From contig JAGMWG010000001.1 of NCBI GenBank assembly GCA_020744225.1, forward strand, positions 1 to 64,000: a DNA stretch of 64,000 nt, given 5' to 3'. The position numbers and the translations under genes were made by a program. This document shows, in pieces, positions 19,339 through 30,601 of the stretch. Each line of letters starts with the position of its first letter. Positions within the stretch are counted from its first letter, which is position 1. The notes beneath the pieces were generated by a model. The model was not told where the DNA came from, did no database searches, and was given only the letters and a program-made list of their open reading frames with translations. This stretch comes from Paraphoma chrysanthemicola (lineage: Eukaryota > Ascomycota > Dothideomycetes > Pleosporales > Phaeosphaeriaceae).

Positions 19339-22297
19339 TCAGGCTCTCACGTAGAAGCTTTCAGGTAGTCCCAAATAGCTTTCACGCATGCCTCCTAAGT
19401 CGATAATGATTTTCTCCAATGCCATATTCTCATCCTGAAGCAAGATGTTCAAAGCGTGCGCTCCAACATCGCCTAGATCTATCTCGTGCCTTCTTACCCA
19501 AACACAATCCATGACCGATTCCAACCAACCGAGTGGCAACTCACCCACCTTTGCTGGTTCTTGAGTCAGCCTGTGCATCTCCATGTCTTTGCCATCAAGC
19601 GAGATGCCGTAAAGCGCTGGCGATGTCGAGTCTACGTCGAGCGTGAGAGTGAAGTATAGATGTAAAGATGCCTTGGTGGTTGATGTGAACGTGAAGAAAG
19701 GGTACAGTAGCTCACAGCCCTTTAGGCCCGAATCAGGTTGCATGCGAAAGCTTACCGCCCCACTCGCTTCCCGGCCGAGGTATGGGTGGCTGTAAGGGCC
19801 GGGTACGTTTTTATTTGCGAAGCGAGCGGCAGGAATGGAAAGTACTCGATCAGCCTCGACATGTCCAACAAACCCAGGCGGTATACTACGGTGCTTCACT
19901 GGAACGTGAATATGTTCATAGTCCCCGAGATCGCTTTGTAGGACCAGCAAGACCTCATTATCAAAGTCCTTGGGTACCATTTTCCAGTCCACCGTCACAT
20001 GGATGCGTGGATCTCGACCTTCAATTGTTGGGTCGAGGGTGCCGCGAGCGTGTACCGGCATCCACTCCACCGGACTGGTAACTTCCCACGTCAGTGCCTT
20101 TGGACCACGCGCATATAGCTCAAAAGATCTTTTCTCCGGCCCATATGGCTCCATTATGGGAAGCATAACGCCAGATACCAGGTCTCTTCGTGATGGATGC
20201 GTACGGTCACTCTCCTCGTTGCACAGTCCAGGTCTCACGCCTTCAGACCCTCCAACAGCAACACCCATGTTTCCGGCGATGGGGTTTGATTCCTGGCTCG
20301 CCTGTACAAGGCACAAGCCACTTATCATATCTCGTGAAGGCGCATGCCATGAGTCACGGAATCCGAGATGAGGCTGTCGCATGATATGGTTCCACTTTCC
20401 GTCAAGCAGCGCATGATATTCTTGAGACAGCTGGAAATCGGCTTTGAAGAGAGCAATCGATCTGTTGAAGTAATGATTCGCTGTATTGCGACGTTGTTTT
20501 GCGTAGAGAGCATTCTTCGCGCGGCAGATTTGAAGCGACATGTAGATATGCGATGCCCTGATGGGATGTAGAACGAGTTGGAAGAATGACGGCCAAGTAT
20601 CTGGGAGTACTCGAGCAGATAGGAATTCAGCGTCATTTAGCAGCGCCTCCCAGCTTGCCAAGATGTTGTCCGCTTCCGAATAGTTCACAAGTGAGAACGT
20701 CTCTGGTTCAACGTGTTCGTGTTTGCGCAGCGCAATCAACTTGTCGTACCTGAGCAAGAGCTCTGCAGCGGGCACCGCCAGCTCCCTCCCAAAAGTACGG
20801 GCCGTGAAAGTATCGAAGAAGGCTGGTAGATCGCCCAAAGCCATATCGTTCGTATCCCACGCCAACGACATGACGAAGCTCAATGGAACTTCAAGAGGTT
20901 TGATGTCCCCAACGTTGAAGATCCAGATTTGGTCTGCACCACGGCGGTGTGCTTGATCGAGCTGCTGCCATACCTTAGCAAGAGAGTTGCTGTTCAGCCA
21001 CTTATAACTTCGTGGTTCCCCGACGTACTCGAGGTGATAGTACACCCCTGCACCGCCTCTTCGCTTTCTCTCTGCTTCAGTCGGAAGCCTTCGTATCGTT
21101 CCAAAGTTATCATCGGCAAACAGGAGCGTTACATCTTCCGGGATCTCGAGACCATTCTCGTAATACTCTTGCACTTCCTTATACAATGCGATCAATTGGG
21201 GTACTGCATCCTTCCCTCCATACACGTCGCTGAGAATGCGCCTTTGCGTCGATAAGACCTCTTTCAATACTTCTTGTGGATTTTCAACTTCCATTTCTCG
21301 GTCGCCATCACCTCGCATACCGATCGTGATTACACTTTCGAAATTGGACGCCCGTTGCGCCCCTTCAACAAAATATTTTGTGATCTTCTGTTTATTCTTT
21401 ATCCAGTTCCAGCTCTGCTCTGGCTCATTATACGGCTCGTCAAACCATTCATTCATCGCACGCTGCATCGGTTCATGGTGCGATGTAGATACTACGATAC
21501 CGTACATGTCAGCAAGCTCTTGATTCAGGGGATCGTCCATGAAGAAAGAATTTCCTGGATGCGGGTAGCCGAACCACATCGCCGGCCAGAGAAAGTTTGC
21601 TTTTAGCCGGAGCAGCAGTTCGAAAACTCGCTTGTAGAACTCAGAATTGTACTTCGGCCCATACTTCTCGTGCACCCACGCTGATAGTGCAGGCGCTTCA
21701 TCATTGATGAAGATACCACGGTACTTAATTGACGGCGGTCCCTGTACCGTTCTGATAGCTAGTGCGTAAATAGATGGGCTTCTCTTCACCGGCACATCTG
21801 CCCACCAATACCAACTACAGGTCTCTTAGCTTGGAATACGCGTGTCGCGCGACTCGTCTCACTTACGGAGATACACCAATTTGCTCAGACAACGAATAAA
21901 TACCGAAAATGGTACCTCGCTTGTCGCTTCCGCAGATCACGAGGGCATTCGCGCACCCATCCCATGGCGCATCCACAAGTGCTGTACACCATGTTTCCCA
22001 TTTCCTTTCAATCAAGGTGAGGTCAATGCACCCACTTGAGGCTAATTTATGAATCAATTTGGACCTCTGGACACTGCCGACGACGATAACGCATGGCGAT
22101 AGGCTCTGCTCCGAGGTGATGGTAGGCGGTTTTCCACCGGTTACTATTGCGATATCTTCCGCGAGCGTTGCAGCTGCGATACGGATGCCTTCGAAGTCTT
22201 CGCGATCGATTACAATCGGTGCATTGACCAGCGATATCGCACCTGCCGCCGGTTTAGGTGCTACAAACCCAGTTTGGAGCTTGGCGTAAGAATCCAT
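19339..22297 (-). CDS. GH115 xylan alpha-1,2-glucuronidase
   Basis: Removes (4-O-methyl)glucuronic acid side chains from xylan. Two exons: 22297-21867 and 21814-19339 (52-nt intron), giving 968 residues, the usual GH115 size. Seen: FGIYSLSEQIGVSPWYWWADVP across the intron, KYRGIFINDEAP, RLKANFLWPAMW, the YGIVVSTSHHEPM segment, GMRGDGDREM, LFADDNFGTIRRLP and YYHLEYVG, all hallmarks of the family. No convincing signal peptide at the chosen ATG (MDSYAKLQTGF), so it is either intracellular or an upstream signal exon is missed. It neighbours a GH13 gene in divergent orientation. Confidence 0.93.
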
Positions 22298-23334
22298 CTC
22301 TAACTATGAGGGATCGAAGATTCTGTTAGAATATGATGCGATCGCACAGGGTCTCCTATACAGAAAGGCCAGCTTAAGACCCGGAACGAGATGATAGTCA
22401 ATGAAGATTGGTTCGCTACTGTGTAGAGGTTGCAAGATTTTACCTTGGCTAGTTCCCGGTGATACTAGCCTAAATAGCTTAGCGGCGAGAACTCCCTCCG
22501 CATTTGCATTACCCAACAACTTGGGTGCCTTCGATCCGTCTATGCACATGAATGACGAACGGTAGAAATAAGGGATGGACAGCGTCGATTCAGGCATTGC
22601 GCATTTTGGCTCGCATTACCGTGGCGAGCAGATCTATGGGACGTTCCCGCGACATAGAATGCGACCTGCGTAGTCGTGTAAGGGTGAGCAGGTGGGCAGC
22701 TTGAGTAGGTTCAAGTCGATAGTGTAGTGAAATGGGACCGAAGGAATCCCCTGGTCTCTATTTGATACCTATGATGGCCTGTTCTATGAGCCCACTAGTG
22801 TCTTTGCCTGCGATGGCTTCATGCTCACGTCGACTACCTATTCGACATGGCTGTGCATCGTTTTGAGGGTAAGTCCTTTTGAGGGTAAGTCCTAGCTCTG
22901 ACCGGTCAGAACCGCTCAAGTACGTCAAGAGAGCGGAGATCAGCTGCATCTTCAGCCGCCTGTCGGTGAGAGTGAGGGTCCTGCCCAATGGCAAGACGGA
23001 TGGTTTATTGCTTTTGGAGCTGAACAATCAGCCTTCCTGCACGCGAATGCGCGCAACACGAATCATGCGATCATGCGAGCGCGCAGCAATGTTCAGCAAC
23101 GCCCCGGGGCGCATGAGCTGAACTTCGCTTTCAGCGCAATTATGGTCGTCTTTGGCTTCGCACCTGCGCGGACAGTTGTTCGTCGACAATTCTCCGCGTT
23201 ATCCAAACCCGTCGCCTTCGAACAGATCACTATCGGAAAGAATACATCGTTTCAACCTTTTCAACTTTCTCTTAAGGCCCCATCAGGCTTACCACAACCT
23301 CCTAGCTTGACATCAGTGGCTTACACGCTCTTAG
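22298..23334. other. Divergent promoter region of GH115 and GH13 genes
   Basis: About 1 kb between divergent starts, with no convincing gene. It holds the 16-bp duplication and palindrome listed separately. A pyrimidine-rich leader precedes the GH13 start. Confidence 0.5.
22861..22910. repeat. 16-bp direct duplication next to a 14-bp palindrome
   Basis: TTTTGAGGGTAAGTCC occurs twice in tandem (22861-22876, 22877-22892). Four bases on is the perfect palindrome TCTGACCGGTCAGA (22897-22910). Both sit in the divergent GH115/GH13 promoter. This is an operator candidate only. Confidence 0.6.
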
Positions 23335-25377
23335 ATGGCGGACTCAAGCCCGCTCGACATCTTCGACCTTCGAAGAACGCATTTCGTTCTATGGGCACCG
23401 GGCACTGCACAGTCACCTTCTCTGGTAATCGCGAGATACAGTCCAGATCTTCCAGAAAGAGTCGAAGCTTCAACGACCCATGCGTTCCACAAAGAGCAGG
23501 AGGGATTCTGGCTCCTCAACGCCGAATCCTTAGGACTACACGATGGAGTCTATCACTACTGGTTCTTGATCAACGATACCTCACCCAAACGCTTTAGTGC
23601 AATGCTTGTTACAGATCCTTTCGCATACTCTGTGGACTATAAAATCACGAAATACCCTGGCGACGATACACGCAATGCTCAGTGGAGACAACCAGCGTCT
23701 CTAATCATGTTGCGCGCTGGTGAACTGTTACCATGCGATCCGTCTGGCATCGAGTTCACCGCTGGTCAGATACCCTCACTCAGGTCCCTTCCGCTCAACA
23801 CTCAGCTCGTGATATATGAGCTTCCCACATCATGGAGCCGCGCGGGGCAAGACCCCGGCGATGCTCAGGAACGTGATGTAGGATCGTTCCTGGACGTGCG
23901 CGCACTTCTCGACGAGGAAGTGGGAGGCGGCAATTTCCGGAATGTCGCAGAAGTTCGATTGGGAGCACACTTGCTAGAATTGGGCATCAACGCTCTGGAA
24001 CTCCTACCACCTGCAGATGCAAAAGCACGACGTGAATGGGGTTATGCGACTGCAAATTACTTCGCTCCGGACTATGATCTTGGTCTGCCTGTTCAGTACC
24101 AAGTGTCAAGAGCCTTGGAGGATCTTGGTGCTCTCGTAAGTACATGCCATAAGAACGGGATTCGATTCATCACCGACGACGTGATGGCTTTCGGACACGA
24201 TCCGTACATCCACATCGCTTATCAGCAATTCCACATCATTCCAAACGATGAACCTGCCAACCCGGACTCATACCAGTCTAGCCGCAACAACGAGAAGCGG
24301 GACAGCTGGGGCGGAGAGAGCTGGCGCTACATCAATCCTACGACGACTTGGGGCCCATTGACAGGGACCGCGAGAGGTCTTTGTCCTGCGTGGGAATTCC
24401 ATCGCCTACAGCTGAAGCGCTGGATGTCGGACTTCCATGTCGATGGCCTAAGACTCGATAGCGTCAACAACATTGGCAATTGGGACTTCATTCGCAGGTT
24501 CACTAGCGACGCGCATGAGCACTTCCGATCGCGTTACTCGAATCACTCCACCGGCGAGACACCAGATGATCGTTTTCTCGTCATAGCAGAAGAGCTTGCC
24601 GTTCCGCTAGATATGATCAGGAGTGGGACTGTCGACGCCCTGTGGAACGAGACGTTCCAAGGCCTTCTCCGCGCTGCCATTCTTGGGGAATCACTCGATG
24701 CGAAAACGAACTTTGAGTGGACAGTGCGAAAAATGATTGATTGCAGACACCTCGGGTTCACGAGCAGCACACAAGCTGTTAATTATATCACGTCGCACGA
24801 TGTCGCAGGCTACCGCAAAGAGCGGCTCTACGACTTTCTAGAAAGAAATGGCATCTACGAAAAACAACAACGCGCGAAGCTTGCCTTTGTGTGTCTGCTC
24901 ACGGCTGTCGGGATCCCGATGATTTTCGCAGGCGAAGAATTTTGCGACCAGATGGATCGACACGATCTTGAGAAGAATATGGGGCAGGAGAAGCAAATTG
25001 ACCCGGTCAACTTCGGGCGAAGGGACGAGCCATGGCGTAGAGATGTTTTCGATCACAACCGGAAACTCATAGCGTTGCGAAAGCGGAGTGAGGCTTTGGG
25101 AGTTGTTGACACAGAGTTCATACACGTGGACTTCAGTAGTGGTCGAAGAATTCTGGGGTGGGTCCGCGGTAACACAAGGACGCATGATGTTGTGGTTGTC
25201 GTTGCGAACTTCTCGGGACAAGATACCACGAGTGGACATTATGTTTTCAACAACTGGCCCCGCACGCCTGAGGGTAAGGGCTGGAGAGAAGTCACCAGTA
25301 GTCGTGATGTGACGGCAGACCTGGTTGACAGGGAGCCATTGGGTCCATGGCAGGCAAAAGTTTATGAGATGTACTGA
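23335..25377 (+). CDS. GH13 alpha-glucan-active enzyme with CBM48-like N-domain
   Basis: Single exon, 680 residues. An N-terminal CBM48-like beta domain (about 1-120: HFVLWAPGT, GVYHYWFLI) precedes a GH13 barrel. The catalytic triad is present: nucleophile Asp375 in GLRLDSVNN, acid/base Glu in AEELAVP near 419, and Asp489 in YITSHD. GVPM-like VGIPMIFAGEEF follows. This architecture is that of branching or debranching type glucan enzymes and trehalohydrolase-like proteins; which reaction it performs cannot be read here. No signal peptide, so probably cytosolic. The lack of introns in a 2-kb gene is unusual among its neighbours and may hint at transfer. The ATG at 23335 is chosen because CBM48 homology starts soon after. 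Confidence 0.88.
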   Translation: MADSSPLDIFDLRRTHFVLWAPGTAQSPSLVIARYSPDLPERVEASTTHAFHKEQEGFWLLNAESLGLHDGVYHYWFLINDTSPKRFSAMLVTDPFAYSVDYKITKYPGDDTRNAQWRQPASLIMLRAGELLPCDPSGIEFTAGQIPSLRSLPLNTQLVIYELPTSWSRAGQDPGDAQERDVGSFLDVRALLDEEVGGGNFRNVAEVRLGAHLLELGINALELLPPADAKARREWGYATANYFAPDYDLGLPVQYQVSRALEDLGALVSTCHKNGIRFITDDVMAFGHDPYIHIAYQQFHIIPNDEPANPDSYQSSRNNEKRDSWGGESWRYINPTTTWGPLTGTARGLCPAWEFHRLQLKRWMSDFHVDGLRLDSVNNIGNWDFIRRFTSDAHEHFRSRYSNHSTGETPDDRFLVIAEELAVPLDMIRSGTVDALWNETFQGLLRAAILGESLDAKTNFEWTVRKMIDCRHLGFTSSTQAVNYITSHDVAGYRKERLYDFLERNGIYEKQQRAKLAFVCLLTAVGIPMIFAGEEFCDQMDRHDLEKNMGQEKQIDPVNFGRRDEPWRRDVFDHNRKLIALRKRSEALGVVDTEFIHVDFSSGRRILGWVRGNTRTHDVVVVVANFSGQDTTSGHYVFNNWPRTPEGKGWREVTSSRDVTADLVDREPLGPWQAKVYEMY

Positions 25378-25514
25378 GCGGACGTTGCTGCTGGGGTTTT
25401 CTTTTCCCGTAGTTGAAGCTCTCACTGCAGCTGGATGAACCCTGAAGAGATGGCGGCAGGCTAACGTGCAAGGCAATTTGACAAAATCTCTAATGTAATT
25501 AAGCCGTACTTCTA
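25378..25514. other. Convergent spacer
   Basis: 137 bases between the GH13 stop and the stop of the first TauD dioxygenase. Nothing notable. Confidence 0.4.
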
Positions 25515-26814
25515 TTATACTGACACTGGGATGGGAACAGGACCTGCTGGTCCTGAACTAGCGCCAATATTTGCCTGATGCATCGTTCTCGCGCCATAAT
25601 GATCAGGATAGTCTACAGCTGTGTGGAACATCTGGTAATTCGCCCACATGACAATGTCGCCCTCCTCAACCTTTGGCAACATCACGTACTCGGGTTTGAG
25701 CACTCGCTCCTGTATCTTGGCAAGCCATGCGCGAATTTCGTTGAGGTCTTCCACAACCGTGGGCTCTTCGTCGACGCTCGATCGCATGAATGCGCGTCGC
25801 ACGCAAATGCCGTGGACCATGAATGCTCTTTCACCGGTCACTGGATTGACCCAGACCATGGAATATCGCTTCACCTCTTTCTCGTCGTAGGGTGACAACT
25901 CTTGCAATGTCTTTTCCTTGCCCTCGTTGACTAATCCAAGACCCGAGGACTTACTCCTGCAATTGCCCATCCACTGGTATGGGTGGGGCGCATACTCCAC
26001 CCACGAGTGGTCGGCTACACGTTTCTCCTCGTCGGTCATGAGATCATAAGCCTGGACATTGCTGATGAATGCAGTCAGTCCCGGCTCTGTCTTCATGGTC
26101 TGGTCGCTCCCATCGTCCCAATGAATGGTTAACTCTGGCTCTATTGGGCGTTTGAAGCACCGTAACGTGGTGAACCAGGCCGGATCACGCGCATACAGTG
26201 GCGCATCGATATGCCATCGCTGGAATCGAGTGTGGCCATCGTTGAAGATCTCGTCTGGAAGTCTGTCATGGTGCCATAGATGCGCAAGCTCTTTATGCAC
26301 CGTCTTGTCCTTTAGGCCGAAGTGGTCTTCGCCTTGGTAGCCCTTCCCGATCAACCGAACATTCTCAGCGCCAGGAATGCCGAAGACATCGCGACCGCGC
26401 TGCACTACCTATCAGCGGATGGTTCGCCTAGGAATATCGAAGAAAATTGCTAACCGAAAGAAGGCCTCCTTGCTTGTTGAAGGTCTTCAAATCGCCGTGA
26501 GAGTGTACCAGCGGAGCTTTGGGGTCAAACCGAGTGACCAGCTCCCACTGTTTAATGGGCAGTAGGTCCTTCTGTCCTTTCACAACCACCAATTTGTGAG
26601 TCCAGATTGCATCGCCTAATGCCTTCACTTCAGAGTCTATCTACACGTCAGTTTGCTTAATGGACAGACTTGCGGGCGTACCCCCGAACCTACCGCTTAT
26701 GTTCCCAAGGTCAATGTTTTCGATGATTGCGCCAAAGTTGTGTTTCTCTTTGGGCGTCTTGGGCATAGGATTGATCGTGAATGTTGGCTCGGGTGCTAAG
26801 ATTCCAGGAGCCAT
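25515..26814 (-). CDS. TauD/TfdA Fe(II)/2-oxoglutarate dioxygenase, XanA-like (copy 1)
   Basis: Three exons: 26814-26694, 26636-26455, 26408-25515 (introns 57 and 46 nt), giving 398 residues. Seen: the iron ligands HxD in RWHIDAPLY, the distal His in QMFHTAVDY, and the oxoglutarate-binding Arg in GARTMHQ, plus VEYAPHPYQWM and GLGLVNEG, which resemble fungal xanthine dioxygenase (XanA). XanA converts xanthine to uric acid without a molybdenum cofactor. The first intron acceptor was set at 26637 because it restores ENIDLGNIS-DSEVKALGD in frame. It is divergently paired (509 bp) with a second type of oxygenase. A different substrate remains possible since two XanA-like copies are present. Confidence 0.88.
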
Positions 26815-27322
26815 GATTAACGACAGTTCCCGATGTTCACTGCAGCCAATTCCGTGGTCATACTCGGACTATATCCTTGGCTCTCATGGTCACAGCTCTA
26901 CGCGATGGCAGTAGACAGTGTGGCCCACCTTCACCTCGCCTCATCGGGATTATCAAACATCCGCGCGAGGATTCTGAATATCCCAACATGCATGTTCATA
27001 GTGTGGATTGGTGAAGGTGCGGCTCGTGAAGGGGCGCGGCCGAGGTGGCTTATCGCTATCAGAAACCTCGGCCGAGCCCGAGATCTCGGGTTAGCGTGCA
27101 GCTTATGCTTGTTCACGGCACCGCATGTAGAGTGGGGCAGACATGTGTTCACGCGTCAATAGGCGTGCAGCGCATCCTACAAATGCGGGGCAGGATTTCT
27201 GTGGCGATGCGACAATTCAGTTAGGCACACCTCCCACCCAAGTCAGTTTCATTGACGATTGAACGCCTGCCATCGGCAACCATTGATCATCCCATCTCCA
27301 AAGCATCAACTTGAAGGTCACA
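26815..27322. promoter_or_regulatory. Divergent promoter with clustered palindromes
   Basis: 508 bases between two divergent dioxygenase genes. CGGCCGAGGT (27037-27046) is inverted at 27065-27074 (ACCTCGGCCG). CTCGGCCGAG (27067-27076) is itself palindromic. CCCGAGATCTCGGG (27077-27090) is a further perfect 14-bp palindrome. The core TCGGCCGA recurs in another promoter of the cluster. CGG/CCG halves suit Zn2Cys6 regulators. Confidence 0.55.
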
Positions 27323-28412
27323 ATGGCCACCAAGACCAAGTACGTGGATCGCGAGATCCCACAGGTTAGTCCAGCACATACAATTCTCAACTCAACACCG
27401 CTAACCTCATCGCCAGATTTCTTTGCATGATTTCGAGAACCGCGTCGACGAGATCTCCGCCCAAATCTGCAGCGCCGCCGAGAACGTCGGCTTTTTTGGC
27501 ATCGTTAACCACGGCCTTTCCGAAGACGAAGTACAATCCATGTTCCAAGTTTCCGAATCATTCTTCAACCTGCCCGACAGCGCCAAAGCCACCGTCCCAT
27601 GGTCGCCACAAAATGTCGGATGGGAGAAGATGTCGCAGATACGGCCCTCGACGGGTGAAGCAGATACCAAGGAGTCGTACCAACTGCAGTTTGGGGAGAA
27701 TATGGAGAGTTCTTGGATTGATGAGAAAGAGTTACCTGAGTTCAAGTCGGGAAGCCTAGAATTCATGCATCGCGTGCAAGGCATTTCGGAGCAGATCATG
27801 GTGTGTCTCGCGCGTGGGTTGGGATTTGAGGATGATTACTTCGTCAAGTATCATGATGTCAGTCGGCCGGATGCGCAGTCTACATTACGACTGCTGCACT
27901 ACTACGAGACACCAAAGACGAACGATGGGATCGTCCGACACCGCGCAGGTGCGCATGTAGACTGGGGCTTTCTTACTCTACTCTTCCAGCGCGCCGGTCA
28001 ATCCGGGCTCGAAATTTGCCCAGGCCGCGAAGCCGTGACGGAATTCGGCCTCGGCGATGAATGGACGAAAGTCGAGTTTTCGCCTGGCGTGATTGTATGC
28101 AACATCGGCGACTTGTTGATGAGCTGGAGTGACGACCGGTTCAAGAGCACATACCATCGGGTGAAGGCGCCTTGCGAAGAGGGTGACTACTTCGGGGAGA
28201 GGTATAGCATTGCATTCTTCAACCAGCCGGTCAAGGAAGCTGTTATACAAGGGCCGAAGAAGAAGTATCCGAAAGTCACAGGCGAGGAGTTTAATCGGAA
28301 TGCTATGCAGAGGAATTTCGGGAGACTGCAGGAGAAGTTGAAGGCGAACGAAAATGAGGGAAAGAAGGACGTGTTGCAGACAGGTTCGGCGACAGTAGCA
28401 GCAGCAGCGTGA
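27323..28412 (+). CDS. Isopenicillin-N-synthase-like Fe(II)/2-oxoglutarate dioxygenase
   Basis: Two exons: 27323-27364 and 27417-28412 (52-nt intron), giving 345 residues. The N-terminal DIOX_N part has GFFGIVNHG near 41. The catalytic core has HVDWGFLT (iron ligands H and D), STYHRVK (distal His) and ERYSIAFF (Arg-x-Ser for oxoglutarate). All cofactor residues are present. Fungal thymine 7-hydroxylase belongs to this fold, as do many secondary-metabolism oxygenases. With the NCS1 transporter and the XanA-like genes close by, a nucleobase or related heterocycle is a plausible substrate (inference). The C-terminal tail is alanine-rich. Confidence 0.88.
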
Positions 28413-28810
28413 AGGTGCACAAAAGTCAATGTCAATTAAAGTCGTTTCTTCCATATACCAGCATCTCATCGCATCCATTGCTTGTTGACGACGGCGTCGG
28501 ATTCCCATAAGCACCCTGTTTGAGGCTACACGATTAGGCATCAATTTCATTGATCTTGCGGTGCAACCTGATTAGTTCATTTAGAGGTCGTGTGTAAACT
28601 TACTCAACTCCACAAGACACGAGGGATGTGTTTTCCATTACGAAAAATTCGGGGTGCGCTGTCGCCTAGTGGCTTTGATATAGACTCAATCCAATTCTTC
28701 ATAATGCAAGATGAAAGTACCTGCACAAGATGGCCTTGATAAATTGATGAACACTACTTCACAATTCCTAGAAACTACAGATTCTTTCCCTATTACTCCT
28801 GTATTGGCAT
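28413..28810. other. Convergent intergenic region, no gene seen
   Basis: About 400 bases between stops of two dioxygenase genes. Short frames only. Confidence 0.5.
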
Positions 28811-30221
28811 TCAATCCGTAGGATGATCACTCGCGGCCACGTTGCACTGGTGCATTACTCTTGGACCATACGACTTCGGAAACTCAGTCTGCGCATGGGT
28901 TAGCCATTATCACTGAGGTTAGCAGGCGGAAAATCACGAAAGGCTACTCACAATACTATGCCACAATGCCCTGTTGTACCACAGAATCACATCTTGCTCT
29001 TGGTGTGGATGCGCATAGATGTTTTCCGGTCGCAGGACTGGGCGCATGATCCTAGCTGTACTTTAGCCATGTCAACGTACAAGCCGAGAGTTTATGCTTA
29101 CTTATCCATAAAAGCTCGCACTTCCCTCAGGTCGTCAATAACCGTCTCTTCGCCATCGGGACTGCTCTTCAAGTACAGCTTGAACGCGCCTTGACCATGA
29201 ACTTGTAACGACCTTTCGCCAGTTTTCGGATTTGTCCACACCATCGGGTAGATGCACACTTTGCTCTTCTCCCAAGTCGGCAATTGATCAAGTGGCTTCT
29301 CCAGTCCCTCGGTCTCAATGAGATGTCCAAGCCGTGTGCTGCGTGAAGTTGACATCCACACAAAGGCATGCGGCGCGTACTCTATCCGGCTGTTCATCAC
29401 TATCTGCCTCGTCTCTTCGTCCAGGAGTGCCAATGCACGACTACCAGCCACCATCGCCGTCGCACCAGGCGCCATCTTCATTTCTGTACCTGCTTCATCT
29501 TCCCACCGCACTGTGACATCAGGCCCTTTCGGCGTCTTGACAGCGAGGAGACAGCCGACGCGTGGTGGTGGGATATTGTACAGCGAACCATCGAAATGCC
29601 ATTGATAGAAACGCGACGCACCTGCCTCGCGCTCTTCGGCCGGAATGTGTGGCGGAAGATGGAATTCTTCGTGGTCAATGCCTTGAACTTCGAATCCGGG
29701 TGGGAAGCCAAAGTGTCCGTCCGGAAGAGCTCCTCGACCGAGAATGTGCACTTGAGGTTGAACGGGGATGGCGGGGCGTTTCGGGATGCCGTGAAAGTCG
29801 ACGCCGTTGTGGTGCACGAGGAAGGGGTCATGGCCGTGCGCAAAACCGCCGGTGGTTTCCTCGGGGTCGAAGCTGTTACATAATATAAGCTCTACCATTT
29901 GTTGGAGCATGCCACGGGAAATTACCTAGAAGTCAAGGCATACTGTTGCTGTGGTGTGAGTATCTGAGGTTGCTTCTTGAACACCAGTAGCTTGTATTTG
30001 TGGAGCGCTTCGGAAATGTAGTCGAAATCAGCATCGGTGAAGTTGTTCAGATCGATGCCATAGACTTCAGCGCCGAAGTCGACTCCGCTCGATTGAGGAT
30101 GCACTATGGGAACGATGCGGCCGGTTGTACTGGTGGCATGGGGAAGGATATGCTGCTGTTTTGGCGACAGTGCGAGGCGAAGAGTCGCTGGTGCTTCAGT
30201 AACGACTGATGTTATGACCAT
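28811..30221 (-). CDS. TauD/TfdA Fe(II)/2-oxoglutarate dioxygenase, XanA-like (copy 2)
   Basis: Four exons: 30221-29926, 29872-29102, 29051-28952, 28888-28811 (introns 53, 50 and 63 nt), giving 414 residues. Iron ligands: HxD in QWHFDGSLY and distal His in ALWHSITEF. Arg in GPRVMHQ binds oxoglutarate. The distal motif lies in the last two small exons, which are easily missed; without them the protein would lack a ligand. IEYAPHAFVWM and MVWTNPKTGERSLQVHG match copy 1 closely in type but not in sequence, so this is an old duplication or two subfamilies. The third-exon acceptor was placed after CTAG at 29052 because the nearer CAG would create a stop. Confidence 0.87.
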
Positions 30222-30601
30222 ATTGTTGACAAGATTTTGAAGTTATTGTGCAGTTGTATCAGCTTTTTGCCCAAATGTATAACTTCGTTTCACAATCCAG
30301 AGTAGAGATACCCCCAGCTTCTACATTGACAACGAATTGGCCAATGTGGTATGGCGCCAAATGTAATGCTAGCTTCATCGGTCACTTAGATTCAGTGAGT
30401 ACCGAAGGGTCTTGGAAGTCTTCGGCCGAATTCCGAGGTCCGCAGAGTTAGATAGATGATAGACGAACCAAAGTAGTCTCGACCGAACATCCCTGTCCGA
30501 CGATGGGCACAACCGAAGTACACCCCGACGGTGTCTTTTACGAGGCCGCAGATGTATGGAATCAGCGCCACTCTTCGAAACCGACATTGAGTATATGCAC
30601 C
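30222..30601. promoter_or_regulatory. Divergent promoter with TTCGGCCGAA palindrome
   Basis: 380 bases between copy 2 of the XanA-like genes and the alpha/beta hydrolase. TTCGGCCGAA at 30421-30430 is a perfect 10-bp palindrome sharing the TCGGCCGA core with 27068-27075. ATTCCGAGGTCCG follows. Presumed site for a Zn2Cys6 factor. Confidence 0.5.

Noticed and set aside
22304..22597. Minus-strand frame just upstream of GH115 as a missed signal-peptide exon
   Set aside because: It ends in a stop before the GH115 start and has no signal-like hydrophobic core.
28655..28700. tRNA-like A-box sequence (CGCCTAGTGGC)
   Set aside because: No B-box and no cloverleaf could be formed around it.
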